DNA of 64,000 nucleotides from Mya arenaria. Lineage: Eukaryota > Mollusca > Bivalvia > Myida > Myidae. A program made the position numbers and the translations under genes. This document shows, piece after piece, positions 22,894-37,100 of the stretch (its first letter is position 1; each line of letters starts with the position of its first letter). The notes under the pieces were generated by a model. That model saw only the letters and a program-made list of their open reading frames with translations, searched no databases and was not told where the DNA came from. Location: NCBI RefSeq assembly GCF_026914265.1, contig NC_069135.1:33117756-33181755 (forward strand), written 5' to 3'.

Positions 22894-23142
22894 AAGCTGC
22901 ACTCCCACATATTGACTGTTTTGTCATTTTCAGTTTTTGTCTCAGAATCCGCTAATTTCGGTAGCAATGCCATATAACATGTATTGTTGAACGTAAACAT
23001 GTATGAAAAACTATACTATCTTATCTTTTGTCAGCAATCTTGTATTGCTGGTTTCCAGACATTTACGCAAAATTTGGCTCATCCCGTGACAAATAAATAA
23101 AAAAAGTTCTCATAATGGTCAACTTGTGAGAGTAAAGCTTTA
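22894..23142. mobile_element. TIR mini-element, family with AAGCWGCACTCYCACA ends, copy 1
   Basis: The left end AAGCTGCACTCCCACATATTG and the inverse of the right end, AAGCTTTACTCTCACAAGTTG, match. The interior holds TTTTGTCAGCA and CCAGACATTTACGCAAAATT. The ATRIP intron copy at 42825-44390 shares these words in order. Confidence 0.6.
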
Positions 23143-23399
23143 TGCCTTACAATAGCCCATTTCACCTTTATAAAATAACAAATGCTGTTGGGCCTCCATG
23201 GCATATTGTCAATTGACCCGATCAAGTAGCAGTGTTAGAATTATGTATAAACCGGATGATCTCTTCACAAATCTGCGACATGAATAACAGAGATTAACCG
23301 CTTTCGATACATTTTGATAATCATTCGCCGTCCAAAAATTCACCGACAGACAATCATTTAAGTAATCAAATTATGGATTTCGCTAATAGCACCAAAGCT

Positions 23400-25030
23400 T
23401 CGTAGTGTCTTCGCGTCTGTCAAAAGATCATATTTTATACTGAGACAATAATTGCATAGAATTAGGTAAGTGTTTTGTTATTTTCAATTGAAATGTTAAA
23501 ATCAGTTTGATTTATTCTTTAATGATTTATCTTCGATGCACTCCGTGAACAGCTATTATCAATCATTATTATTTTCGTGGATTTGATGACAATACACTGT
23601 GTGGCCTTTGTAAACTTTTCCAGTCATTATCAAAATATAAAATGATTAATCAAGCACTTAAATCGTACTTAAAGTCAAAGATTGGTCGGATGTATATTTT
23701 GTTTAATCATATTTCAGGTACACGGTTAGAGGAATACACGACCATGCCTCAAGCCACTAGTACAACGTTGGACGATTCGCCGTTGGGACCAAACTCGCGT
23801 TATATGGCGGCACTTCGCTTCAGCGACAAAACGTTTCGTGGCGTTAACGTGATAAACGCGCAAGAGAAACGTATCACCGGAAAGAAAATAAATTTTCTTC
23901 AGAACGAGTTCAGACATAAAGTGCACAAGTTGGACAGGATTCAGTTCAGACTTAATCAGAATCAAACAAAAAGACTGGCGTACCGGTTAGTTCTTAAAAC
24001 GCAAACGTTCAGTTCGATTAAAGACCAGAAAAAGGCCCTGAGCAAGCGCTACACTGCCGACGCCTTTCAAAATGACATTAAAGAAATGATTAGGTTTATG
24101 AAACCGAATTTAGTTCGAGAGAGAAAAACGAAGATAATGATGATGGAAAGTCGCCTAAAATATGACAATTTATTGAATCAAAGCAGAAACAGGTTTAATA
24201 GACTCTGTCCAGAGAAACGCACGTGGCGTCCAGGATATGGCGCCTATAATGAAGAGGACACCACAGAACAAACGGAACCGGAAGAGGAAATTGAGCCGAC
24301 AATGGAACAACACCGTGAGCGGAAGAGACTCCAGAGTCTTGCCACTTTACGCCGTCGAAACATATCTATCGACTCTGCTCCGTCATCGCCAGCCAGACTT
24401 CCGCCCATACGAAGTCCAACCAAGGCAGCCAGCGCTGGTATTACTAGTCCTGTTAAGACACCCGGACGCACACCACGCGGCCTCTCTAGCAGCCCCGCTA
24501 AAACTCCAGGGCGCAGCTCTCGTGAGCACTCCGGAAGTCCGGTGAAGACTACGTCCATACGCCAACCCCAGACTTTTGGTGCTACAGGCGGCGGCAAACG
24601 TCAAGGGATCACGATGAGTATGATGAAGAGACAGCAATCGTTCCTAGATACAAAGGAACGGACAATGACTCCTTCTAGCGACAAAACGCGACCGAAAGTG
24701 CCAAACGATGAATCTACAGGAATTCAGAAGTCAGATATTAACAATAATGAAGATACTGTGGGTTCTTTAAATAGTGCTCGTGCAATAGATACGTCTCGGA
24801 GTACTCCGCGGACGGGTCGGAAGTTAAGTCTACCGGTGAACGGACAATTAGTGCTACCGCCAATAGATACGGCACGGGGGACCAAAAGGACTGGCCGGAA
24901 GTTTAGTCTTCCGGTCGATGGACAGTCGGCGCTACCATCCATTCAGTCAGGAATGACGCCAAGAGTGCCAAAGCGGAGTTTGAGGACTGGCGATAAAGGT
25001 GCACCGGCAAATATGCCTCCTAACTTATAA
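23400..25030 (+). CDS. Unrecognised protein, single coding exon, basic and disordered C-terminal half
   Basis: The coding part is 23744-25030 (428 residues). I chose ATG 23744 because ATTTCAG at 23711-23717 is a good acceptor and TTAG|GTAAGT at 23465 a strong donor. The likely transcript joins a non-coding exon ending at 23465 to an exon starting at 23718. The frame is also open upstream to 23642, but that lies in the predicted intron. Residues about 20-175 are Lys/Arg-rich and probably helical (NFLQNEFRHKVHKLDRIQF, KPNLVRERKTKIMMMESRL). From about 185 the chain is acidic, then low-complexity, with SPVKTPGR/SPAKTPGR motifs and two copies of a ~32-residue unit (IDTxRxTxRTGRKxSLPVxGQ). No known domain was recognised and no function is assigned. 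A possible poly(A) signal is at 25688-25693. Confidence 0.7.
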
Positions 25031-28000
25031 CAAAATGTGGTCTTATTGTTGTGTTTAATGTTGTTAAAGAATTGAAACGACAACACAAACTGTTATTTTG
25101 TTTGTACCATGTACATGTACAAGTCTTTCTTTTTTTTAATTTTTTTAATTAATCATTCAATAATCGCATGCATGGTCATGCTATAAATGATACCAACGCG
25201 ATTTCTCAAAATAGTTTTCCTGACGTCACACTTACTAAATAGGTCTAAATTTGCAGATTCTATTTGGAGCTCAAAATTGTGAAATTATTTCTCATAGAAA
25301 GACATTCCATGAATCATGTTTTTATATTTGCAATCATCTGTAAATTTAGCGACTCTACAGATATTGAAGCAAAAACATCGGCATTCCAGAAGGAAGGCGG
25401 ACCGCGTATCACCTTGGTGCGTACCGAGTACTGTCCATTGAGAGCGGACCGCGTATCACCCTGGTGCGTACCGAATGCTTTTAAGAAACTCACAGATTGC
25501 TGCATACCAAAACGGGGTTTGGTCTCATTGCTATCTACTCAGTTTTATTTCTTTTCGTGTTGAACTAACACATCGGATTCAGGGGTAGTTTGTCAATCTC
25601 ATTTGACGTGAATCAAAATTGTGAATGTGAATATCTCTTTTAATAGCGCATTGACCTATTGTCCATTTTCGTCTTTCGTGTGGCATGAATAAAACTTCAG
25701 AGGCTTTGAGGCGCAATTTAATAAACTCATTCTTAAAACTGGCTGTTGCTCAATTATCACTCATATTAAACGAACCAAAAATGAAAATATGAAACAAAGG
25801 TTCATTTCATTAATTTCTAATCAACCAATATCTTTCATTTTTGAAACAGGTCCCAGTCACAGAGAATTGGCTTTTGGTTTATATAAAAAAAAATGCTTGA
25901 AAAATATTATATAGCGAAAACTATCTAAAAAGGCAATGTTTTATACTTACTCAACTGCTTTATTTATATATGATACAATAATATTCGAGCAAACGAACGA
26001 GTCGCAACAGCGATATGATCTAGGTTAATACAGTTACGTTACGGTAGCCACTTCATATTAAAGCTGTGTACGAGTGCGACCAAATTTTAATTAATCTCTG
26101 TATTGCTGCTAATATAAGCTTATTATCCAAATTACAATGTCTTACCATTCAAATATTGAAGTAATAAGGTCAAGCACAGTTTGATGTCTCATAAATCTTG
26201 AAGGTGTAAAAATAAATTATAAATACCATTCATTCAATTGCAAGGCCAGATTTGTTACAATACATATATAACATGTGCAGTTTCGTTTCATTCCAAAAAT
26301 CTGTCAAAAATAATTAAGGAACATTCCGTATCAGTAATAACATTATACGAGCTTAGTACAGCTGCAATGGAATACTCTACTCTTGTTCATGTTCAAAACA
26401 GAAACATTTAAGGCGACTACAAATATATTCCTAGATTTCACCCCGCCCGCCCTCTTTTTCCGCCGGTCCTTAAATTGTATTGACTCAAATAAAAATGTTG
26501 AACTAGGGTTTGTATTTGCTTATCGGTCGGGTTCTGTCCGGGAACGTCGTTAATTTATACTACGGTGTCGATGTATAACATTCACATGTAAAAAAGAGAA
26601 CTGTTACGATCGTGTTCGGTGTTCTTCTAAGAACACATGTATAGACCATTTAGCAGCAAGAAAGAGCATGAACACATATTCAACGGTGAAACAGTCACCC
26701 CGCCCCCACTTTAAACAAAAAATGCACATTGTATAGCGCTGTGAATAATATGAGAAATATTACTTTGGCCCGAAATGTAAGAAATTGTTTTGAATTGAAG
26801 TAATACTAGGTTTCAACTGCAAATTATGTCAAGTTTTTATAATCATATTTTAAGCCTTAATAATAAGAAAAGAAATACTTGGCAATCTTGAGCATTTAAT
26901 TCTATTCAAAGGGTACACATGTTGGTCGTAAGGTGGACAAGAGTGCTATCAGGTCAGGACAGGGTGCAGCAACATTCCCGATCTCTTCAGCTAAAGCCGT
27001 AATAATACATTTAAATTGTTAGGGGGCATTTTATATTATACGCCAGTTTTGTCTCCAGTAATGAAATCCACCATACATGTAGTCGTTTAAAAGATGTGAT
27101 TGAAAAATATCCGGAACATTGGTTTTGATAATTTTATTCATGAACAACAACTGTTTAATAGTATAAACGAATATACATGTATAAATACAGCAATTTGTAT
27201 ACAATTGTAAGGTACATTTATATGATTACAGTACTTCCAATGTATAGCCGTTATTTTTTTATAAATATCAAGTGGAAACTAATTTGTATCTGAATAATAC
27301 ACAGGTAAATGCTTAAAATATCAAGGCTTAAACATAATCACAAAATGAAGCCTTATGTAAAATCATGAATGTGTTTTTATTTGTAATTTATTGCTTTACA
27401 AGTCAATGAAGGTATCCTGGTATTGTATGACAATGCCACCAGGAAGGAATAATTATGTAATCAGGAAGGAATAATTAATGGTATATTTTTAACCGTTTTT
27501 AATAGCTCTACCAATGAATGTTCTCAATGCAATCAGAAAGGAAGACTACATGGTTTATTTGCTAACTATTATTAATGGCTCTACCAATGAATGTTCTCAT
27601 TGTAATATTTACCATTAATGAGGTTTAAACTACATGTATAAATGATTAGCTCCTCACAAAAGCAATCTCATTTTTGCTCTATGTCACAATCAACCATCTC
27701 TGAAAACTAACTGAAAGAAAACTTTCGACAAAATCTGGCACATTGATGCGTAGTATAACTTCCAACTCCTATGATCGGAGTATGGGCTATTCCATATAAA
27801 CATACAACTAACCCCAGTAAGACAAAATAAAGAAGGAAGATTCCTGTTTGTTTCTTACTACCAACAACAATTTAAAAAACACACACTTAAATGAGAGAGA
27901 ATCCAATTTGTAACTGCTCTCCTGGGTTTAAATTGAGTAGCCCTCAACTTTTTCCTTGATCTGGGTAACAGTCAGTTTATCTACAGATCATCCTGCCATT

Positions 28001-28130
28001 GTAAGCAGGCATGTAACTGGAGGTAGCCTTTAATTCATGTCATTGTTTTTCAGCAATTTTTGGTTGATGATTCCACATATATTTTGAGAGAGCCTGGAAG
28101 TACATGGAGATTCTAGTAGAAGGTTTGCTA
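25031..28130. other. Spacer between the novel gene and the ATRIP 3' end
   Basis: No coding exon is supported. A CRE palindrome TGACGTCA is at 25221-25228. A 31-bp unit starting GCGGACCGCGTATCACC is repeated at 25397 and 25444. A local duplication containing CTCTACCAATGAATGTTCTCA occurs near 27507 and 27582. GGGCTATTCCATATAAACATA near 27786 resembles the end of the mini-element at 52893. The part nearest 28131 should be ATRIP 3' UTR. Confidence 0.45.
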
Positions 28131-31100
28131 TCAGGTTTGATCCATGTCTGTGTCTGAGTCACTGGCCTGGCTTAATTCCGAATCATCTTGGTTAAAGTCC
28201 CACAGATCATGGAGTGCATTCACTGAAAATAGAAGACAGGTGTTAATACAATAGGCTTGTTATTCTGTGAACTAGCATTTGCTGTGAGGTTCATCAGAGT
28301 CACTGACCTGGCTGAGATTGTTCATCCTGGTAAAAAAAATCCATAGGTTGTGAATAACATTCACGGGAAAAACATATTTTTAAAGGTATTTGCTGACAAA
28401 CAATAGCTATTAAATGTATAAGTATACATGTTATATGAAACAAGACCACCATGGAGTGAACACTCCTCTAGGCTTTTCCAGTCCAACAAGGGGCATAATT
28501 TGACAATAATAGAATCTTCACAGAGTCTTGACACGTATGAGTATATTGATACTGGTTATATGTGTAAAACGTTTATTACAAATAATTTGGATTGATATTA
28601 CTTTATGGCCAAGACTAATTTTTCATATAACGTGTTCAACCTGTCAAGGGACATGACTCAATGATATCATTTCCAGAAATATGCTCAATGCTAAACATGT
28701 ACATATTGTCACTAGCAACATGTGTACAAACTTTGGGAGAATATCTTGACTGGTTTTGAGTTTGGGAAAAAAATAAAGATTTTGCACACTGACAACACAA
28801 AGACTTTGCCAATAACTAAAAAAAATCTTTTTTCAAAATACAGGCAAGCTAAAAATGCTTAAAAAGTTGACAATTAAAATTGAGTAATAAAAAAACCAAT
28901 ATTGACTTTGCTAATACCCCACGGTAATATCAATTTCAAGACAAATATTGTCATTTTAATTGAGAGGTGTGACAAAGCAAAAAATTGTTATACCCTTTTT
29001 GGTGAGTAGTGGGACAACCATCTTCACTTATTGATTTACATCAGTCTATCTATTAGTTTTACATTCATGAATTAACTTACTCTCATGATCATGGTTGGGT
29101 AGACGTCTGAAGATGTGTGTGAGCCCACAGATCAGCTGGACATACACGTTCTGCACGGGGATGTGTCTTGCGTAGAACTCGGCATCCTGCTGCCATATCA
29201 GGTGTAGAAGATGTAGCCCCACTCGTAACAGAGTGTCACACTGTGTTACTATGTCACTATTCACTGTTCTTGACACCCCATGAAACTGCGTCAACTGATG
29301 ATCTGTTTCTTTGATATCACTAAGTGTTTGTGATGTTGAACTGTCATTAAGTTTATTGTCTTGCACTTTGGTGAAGTGGTGTTTGTGTATTTTTAATATC
29401 ACATTAAGTAAGTATACTAAACTTTTTACAACCTGAAATGAATAAAGACATCATGTTAACTTTTGAGCTTAAAATACCCTGAAATAAAACGGAAAAAAGC
29501 CAACTTTACGAGAATATGTGGTCAAGATAAATGCTGACACTCTGACTGAAGAACAGAATTTCAAACTGTTTGATGCAGTCCACCAATATATTCACTTACA
29601 AAAAAAGATTTGATTAATCGACTCCAGTTTAAATCCATCCTATGACTTTTACTCTGCCTTCCTTCTTTCCTTCTCCTATCTCAACATAGCTTATCATTAT
29701 CTTCTTTTGCATTTCTTTTTTTTTATTATTATCTGATATCATCTTACTACTCTGAGAGCTATCATATTAATCCTTTATTTAGTAAAACCTGTATTTAATA
29801 CTATTGCAAACAACCATTCAAGGAAAGGAACTTTATTAGTTAATTCTACCGTTCCAATCCTTTATTTTATATGTTTGTAACAAATACTGTATTGTTGTTC
29901 TTCTGCATAATAAATATGTTTAATCTAAGATAAATGTTTTAAACAGAAAACTCTATAACACTTAAAGGTAAGAACCGTTTTAGCAAAAATTAAAAGCATA
30001 AATTTTTTCTTTATTTTTGTATACCGGTAAGTATGTTTCACTGTTGTACTTGAACATGTATATTGGTAGAATAGCACTATATTTTTAAAATACCTCCACA
30101 GAGCACTCGCAGTCGGACTCCAGAAGAATTTTTAACCCTCCTTTATGACAGCTGGTAAGGCTTTGTATACATCCCAGTATCTGTAGAAATAGTACAAGAA
30201 TTTAATGAAACACATTTTGTTCGGCTTTGTAAGTATGTATGCACTCATTGCTGCCTTATGCATATGTAGAAATAGTAAGAGAATTTGCAGATACACATTT
30301 TGTATGTTGGAATAAAATCATAGTTTTTGCCATTAATCTAGTTCAGGTAAAGCCATGTACACAAACGCATTCAAGGGAAAAACCAAAACATCACTATATC
30401 ATAATATTAATATAATCCAGGACAGTTCATAATGATTAAAAAAAGCACAATTTTTTTTTAGCATAATTTTCACTTCATGTTTTATTTAAGTAGAAACTTA
30501 CTGCATGTGCGAGGAGTATAGATGTGGAGGATGGGATGTTCTGATGGCGGGCTGGAGCACACAGGCTGTACAAGGAGAGCAGCAAGCAACCTGGACAGGG
30601 ACATGCAAACTTCAATTGGATTGTAAGTAAGTGAAAAAGCAAACAAATGAGGTAAAGTTGGCAATCCATTACAATATAACAGTTACCCAATGTAATTCAC
30701 TCCAACTCTTCCATTGTTACATTTTTGTTCTTTTAACAATCATTCATGAAAGAATACAAAGGTATTTGATAAAAATTAACCATTTTTTTATGAAATCTGG
30801 GAGTAGGATTTGTAATTGGTCCTAGATGAAATCGATAAAGTAATTCCTACATATAAATAAACATTATTTTCCACCAAGTTCAGCCAATGATTCTTTAAAA
30901 GAAAATCAATCATGTGTAATAAGGCCAGGCATGGAAAGACATATGTAAAAAGTGAACAAAATTCTTGTAACAAAAAAACAAACATCTTCTATATTAGAGC
31001 TCTAAAGTTGAAAATCAAATAAAAATATGACAGAAATTTTCTGTATTGCCAAAAAGTGTTTAAAATTTAATAAGGTAGTAAAATAACTAATTAATAATAG

Positions 31101-34100
31101 TTATAAAATTTTAACAAAGCCTTAAAAAAAACCCCGCTTAAATCAACTTAAAACCTGCTTGCAAGTCACTTTTAAGATCAGAAACAATAAATAATCCCTA
31201 CCTGATGGTGCAGTACAGAGAAGAGATACAGCCTGGTTGTGGTGCAAAAGAGCCCTGACAAGGTATAAACTCTGGGCTGTCATCTGGGGGCAATCTTCCA
31301 TTTCGAGACACCGCGGTAACCACTCTTCACAGACTGCAGGTAACAGACTGTGAAAAAACAAGATCGTTCAGAGTGGATTCTCTAACAACAAAGGCCATAC
31401 AAGATATAGGGCTGTCATCTGGGGCTTCAATTTCCAGGCATATGAGTTGATAGGAAAACAGAATATTTTAAATAAAAGAAACAATGAGTGATTTTCAGTC
31501 ATTCAAAGGACATAAATGATAAAAGCCTGAGTTTAGGGCCTTTCAATACAGGGGCACATTGAATTTGGGACATGTGTACCAACTTTCTTTTGAATATTTA
31601 GACAGGTTTTTTTCAGCTAAGAACAAGGTTAAAGCATTGATATCGATGATGACAGCAAGGCTTCGACATTACATCAACCTTTTATAATTTTGGTACAATT
31701 TGAAATGGTATTTCACACTGATTACCAGTACTAATATGCATAATAAACGACTGCAAATCATTCAAAATATAAAAGTAATGGCAATTTACGGTATATGTGT
31801 TTGTTATTTTTTCAACTGAAATATGGCATGATATTGTCTATTTTGCAAACTCTCAAGCCCAATAAAGCTTCTTTATTTTTTATGACTTTGGTATAATTTT
31901 AATTATAATATATTCTTTCTCTTCATATAAAACTTTTTTTAAATGAAACCAAAATCTTATTGACTCACCAGGGCCCCCACAATTCTCATTATTGTACCCC
32001 AGATACCTTAAAACTCATTTATCACATACAGTAGTCCTCTCAGAAAACTATCAAAACAGCATAAAATTACAGATTATTTTTGACTCTTCCAAAAGCTCCA
32101 CACAAATTACACTGTTCATCTCACTATACAAGAAAGGTTTCCACTATACCAGTTAAAATCAGGAGCATTTTAATTTCAGCCCTTTACCTTTGGAACTGTT
32201 TCTCATCTGCATACTGGGTAAGATAGGTGACAATCTGCAGACTGTGGATCACAATCTTCTCACAGCAAAGATGCAGCTGCAATACAGGGACCGAGGTGTT
32301 TGTTTTTACATGGCAGTCATGTAAGTATATATAGTTCACAAATGCATGACAGTTGTCTGGAATTTGCTACTAAAACTAGCAAAATATATTTTTTTGCAAA
32401 GGTATTCAAAATATTTGTAATAAAAATTGAAAGCCCTCATCTTTATCCTTGCGCTTAATCCTCAGGGAGAGAGATATCGAATAGCAAATACCCTACTTCA
32501 TGGCATAGCACTTCTGTTTTTGATTGCCAAAAGGGTTGAATTCATAACAATGAGTTTTGGGAAATCAACCGATAAAACGCTGTCAATGCAATACTGTGGA
32601 GTGCAATAAATCTTACCTTCATGCCAGGGTTACAGAGCTTAAACAGTTTGGGCAGGGTCTGCAGGTTTGCCACATATCCACAGAAGGCTGGGCTTGGGCC
32701 GCGTCCCGGGGATGGAGGGGCAAGCTCCTTATCAGACTGGGACTAAAATAAAACAAAAACTGTATTATGTTTCAATGGTAACAGTATTCAAATCAAATTG
32801 GATCTTCAACGCAAGTTGTGTTTGTTTTATGTACCTGTATTGGGAATGGCAATGGTGCTCAATATTTCAACTTGTTGAAGCTGAGTTATAGTTAGAATAA
32901 TTAATATGAAACAGCAAGGAGTTCAGGTTTTGACCCTATCCCTGACTAACCAGCTTTTTTTAGTACTTTCAAAAAATTGCCTATTTATTGTACATAACAC
33001 AAATGTGTATTAAATTGTTTTCTCAGTTAAAAACCTAGGCCCCAATTTCTCGAAACTTCTTAAGCTTAACAGGCTTAAGTAGCTTACCTGGTATTTCAGT
33101 TAGCCAAAATACATACTTAAATTGACTTCTGATAAATGAAAAAATGGTTTATTGTGATTATCATAAAGATAATTCCTATTTTAAGTATACAAACTCTTGA
33201 AGGAGTAAATATTACACAAATTATTGAAAAACAAAAAAAGTGAGCTTAGCTTAATCCTGTTATAAGGGAATTAAGAAGTTTCAAGAAATTGGGGCCAGAT
33301 AATTATTTAAAATTTACATTATAGAACACAATTTTTTTTTGTCAAATTTCAAAATATTTTACTTACATTTGAAGAAAAGGGGTAATCCTATCAGTAATAT
33401 TGTTTTATTTAAAACAAGGAAAGTGACTCACCATTTCTCCAACCCTGGAAACGTTTGCTGAACCATCTCCTGAGTTCAATAGAACTGAACGGACAGATGG
33501 ACAAGCCAATAGCACATGTAAGGCCCTCAGCGCTGCCACGCAATAACCCTCTAGATCATTGGCAAAAGTTGCAGAGGATTTCAAAAACACTGCTAAAGAT
33601 CCTGAAGGGGATGGCTCAGAACTTGAGGAACTTGCAGTAACAGTTCCGTTCGATTCCGTTGATGACGCCGATATTTCAAGCGTTGCCACCATCATTTCAA
33701 CATAACAACGGAGGTAGTCATCGATTAATGGTAATATGAATAAAGCACTATCAGAAGCATGAGTTTTGCTACCATCTCTGACACTTTGAGAAGTTCCTCC
33801 ACTCTGAATGTTTTTTGTCCAGCTCATGTGCTGGTCTGAATCTGTGGAGGGTTTGATCATCGCAGAGAAGCCAGATATTGCCATGTTTAAATGCTTAATC
33901 TTCACAAGGCTTATCATCTCGGGTTGCTCTACTCGTTCAACCAGCTTCTTGAATTCTGTTAATCTGTAATGAAAAAAAATAAATGGAGAAGTCATAGCGC
34001 TTTCAATTCCATTTCATGCATCAATAATCTTCTAGGCCCCTTTTAATTAAGATTGTAGGGCTGAAGATCATAAATATCCAGCTGTAACCCCGATTTTGGT

Positions 34101-37100
34101 GAAACTTGTGCTTCAATAAATTAGAACAATGATTGTATAGATTCTGCGGTAGGTAACATATAAACAGCATTAAAGGAATTTACTTTTGAGTAAAGACAGT
34201 CTAATGTTTAAGGGCACACTGCCTGATTGCTCACAGGGTTAGCTTCTCATGGCCTCTTAGGAAGGACACAGTTATGGTTTCTACTCAGGAAACAGACTTT
34301 GTAGTCATTCATATAAGTACAAGAGCTGTCACAGTATGTGACGAATGCCCCCGAATGATGAAAAGTTGATCTTGCCTTTACGTGTCAAGTAAATATGGCA
34401 AGTTATTTTAAATTGCCTCTGAACATAAAAAAATACCACCCATACTTGACAACCTACACTGTTATGTCCTTATATTCAGAATTCCCTTGTGAATAAACAC
34501 TTAGTGTCTCTTTCACCTCAGAGGTAGGGAAAAGAGTCTTGCACGCGACACGTCGTCTTGGTATGTGGAACACATGTAGCAAGTGATTTTAAAATCTGTC
34601 CATACAAGGGAAAGTTACAGCCCTGACACGACAACCTATACTCTATGTCCTTATATGCAGCACTCCATTGTGAATAAACACTAAGTGTGACCTTGACCTT
34701 TGAGGCAGGGACACGGGTCTTGCACGCGACACGTTGTCTTGGTATGTGGAACACATGTGGCAAGTTATTTTAAAATCTGTCCATACAAGGGAAAGTTACA
34801 GCCTGGACACGACAACCTATACTCTATGTCCTTATATGCAGCACTCCATTGTGAATAAACACTATGTGTGACCTTGACCTTTGAGGCAGGGACACGGGTC
34901 TTGCACGCGACACGTCGTCTTGGTATGTGGAACACATGTGGCAAGTTATTTTAAAATCTTTCCATACAAGAGAAAGTTACCACCCGGACACGACAACCTA
35001 TACTCTATGTCCTTATATGCAGCACTCCATTGTGAATAAACACTAAGTGTGACCTTGACCTTTGAGGTAGGGACATGGGTCTTGCACGCGACACGTCGTC
35101 TTGGTATTTGGAACACATGTGGCAAATTATTTTAAAATCTGTCAATACAAGGGAAAGTTACAGCTCTGACACGACAACCTATACTCTATGTCCTTATATG
35201 CAGCACTCCATTGTGAATAAACACTAAGTGTGACCTTGACCTTTAAGGCACGGACAAGGGTTTTGCACGCGACACGTCCTCTTGGTATGTGGAACACATG
35301 TGGCAAATTATTTTAAAATCTTTCCATACAAGGGAAAGTTACAGCTCTGACACGACAACCTATACTCTATGTCCTTATATGCAGCACTCCATTGTGAATA
35401 AACACTAAGTGTGACCTTGACCTTTGAGGCACGGACAAGGGTTTTGCACGTGACACGTCCTCTTGGTATGTGGAACACATGTGGCAAGTTATTTTAAAAT
35501 CTGTCCATACAAGGGAAAGTTACAGCCCGGACACGAAAACCTATACTCTATGTCCTTATATGCAGCACTCCATTGTAAATAAACACTAAGTGTGACCTTG
35601 ACCTTTGAGGTAGGGCCACGGGTCTTGCACGCGACACGTCGTCTTGGTATGTCGAACACATGTGGCAAGTTATTTTAAAATCTTTCCATACAAGAGAAAG
35701 TTACAGCCCGGACACGACAACCTATACTCTATGTCCTTATATGCAGCACTCCATTGTGAATAAACACTATGTGTGACCTTGACCTTGGAGGTAAGGAAAC
35801 GGGTCTTGCACGCGACACGTCGTCTTGGTATGTGGAACACATGTGGCAAGTTATTTTAAAATCTGTCCATACAAGAGAAAGTTACAGCCCGGACACGACA
35901 ACCCATACTCTATGTCCTCATATGCAGCACTCCATTGTGAATAAACACTAAGTGTGACCTTGACCTTTGAGGTAGGGACACGGGTCTTGCACGCGACACG
36001 TCGTCTTGGTATGTGGAACACATGTGGCAAGTTATTTTAAAATCTGTCCATGCAAGGGAAAGTTACAGCCCGGACACGACAACCTATACTCTATGTCCTT
36101 ATATGCAGCACTCCATTGTGAATAAACACTATGTGTGACCTTGACCTTTGAGGTAGGGCCACGGGTCTTGCACGCGACACGTCGTCTTGGTATGTGGAAC
36201 ACATGTGGCAAGTTATTTTAAAATCTGTCCATACAAGAGAACGTTACAGCCCGGACACGACAACCTATACTCTATGTCCTTATATGCAGCACTCCATTGT
36301 GAATAAACACTAAGTGTGACCTTGATCTTTGAGGTAGGGACACGGGTTTTGCACCAACACGTCGTCTTGGTATGTGGAACACATGTGGCAAGTTATTTTA
36401 AAATCTGTCCATACAAGGGAAAGTTACAGCCCGGACACGACAACCTATACTCTATGTCCTTATATGCAGCACTCCATTGTGAATAAACACTAAGTGTGAC
36501 CTTGACCTTTGAGGTAGGGGCACGGGTTTTGCACGCGACAAGGCGTCTTGGTATGTGGTACACATGTGGCAAGTTATTTTAAAATCTGTCCATACAAGAG
36601 AAAGTTACAGCTCGGACAAGACAACCTTTACTCTATGTCCTTATATGCAGCACTCCATTGTGAATAAACACTAAGTGTGACCTTGACCTTTGAGGTAGGG
36701 ACACGAGTCTTGCACGCCACACGTCGTCTTGGTATGTGGGACACATGTGGCAAGTTATTTTAAAATCTGTCCATACAAGGTAAAGTTACAGAGCCGGACG
36801 GACGGACGGACGGTGCAATTTTAATATGCCCACCTTCGGGGGCATAAAAACAGCTGTACCATTGAAATTAGAGTTTTTGATAATCAAGCCTGTATGTTTC
36901 CACTGTTTGACATAATAAATTAACAAGTCCAGCTATATTATTTCAATAATTTGACAAGCCGGAAAAGCATTCTACAACTGCAGGGCTTGCGAGCTTGTGC
37001 TTAATTTGTCCACTAAAAAAAGCCTCACAAACATCCAATGTACCTAAGTGACCTGGCAGGAGATAGCAGACTGGTATTCCTGTCCCGTTCAAACTGCACA

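Noticed and set aside
23642-23743. Upstream ATG at 23642 as the start of the novel gene
   Set aside because: A strong donor at 23465 and acceptor at 23717 place this part in an intron; ATG 23744 is preferred.
24237-24637. Other open frames on both strands inside the novel gene
   Set aside because: They are shadows of the GC-richer coding exon 23744-25030.
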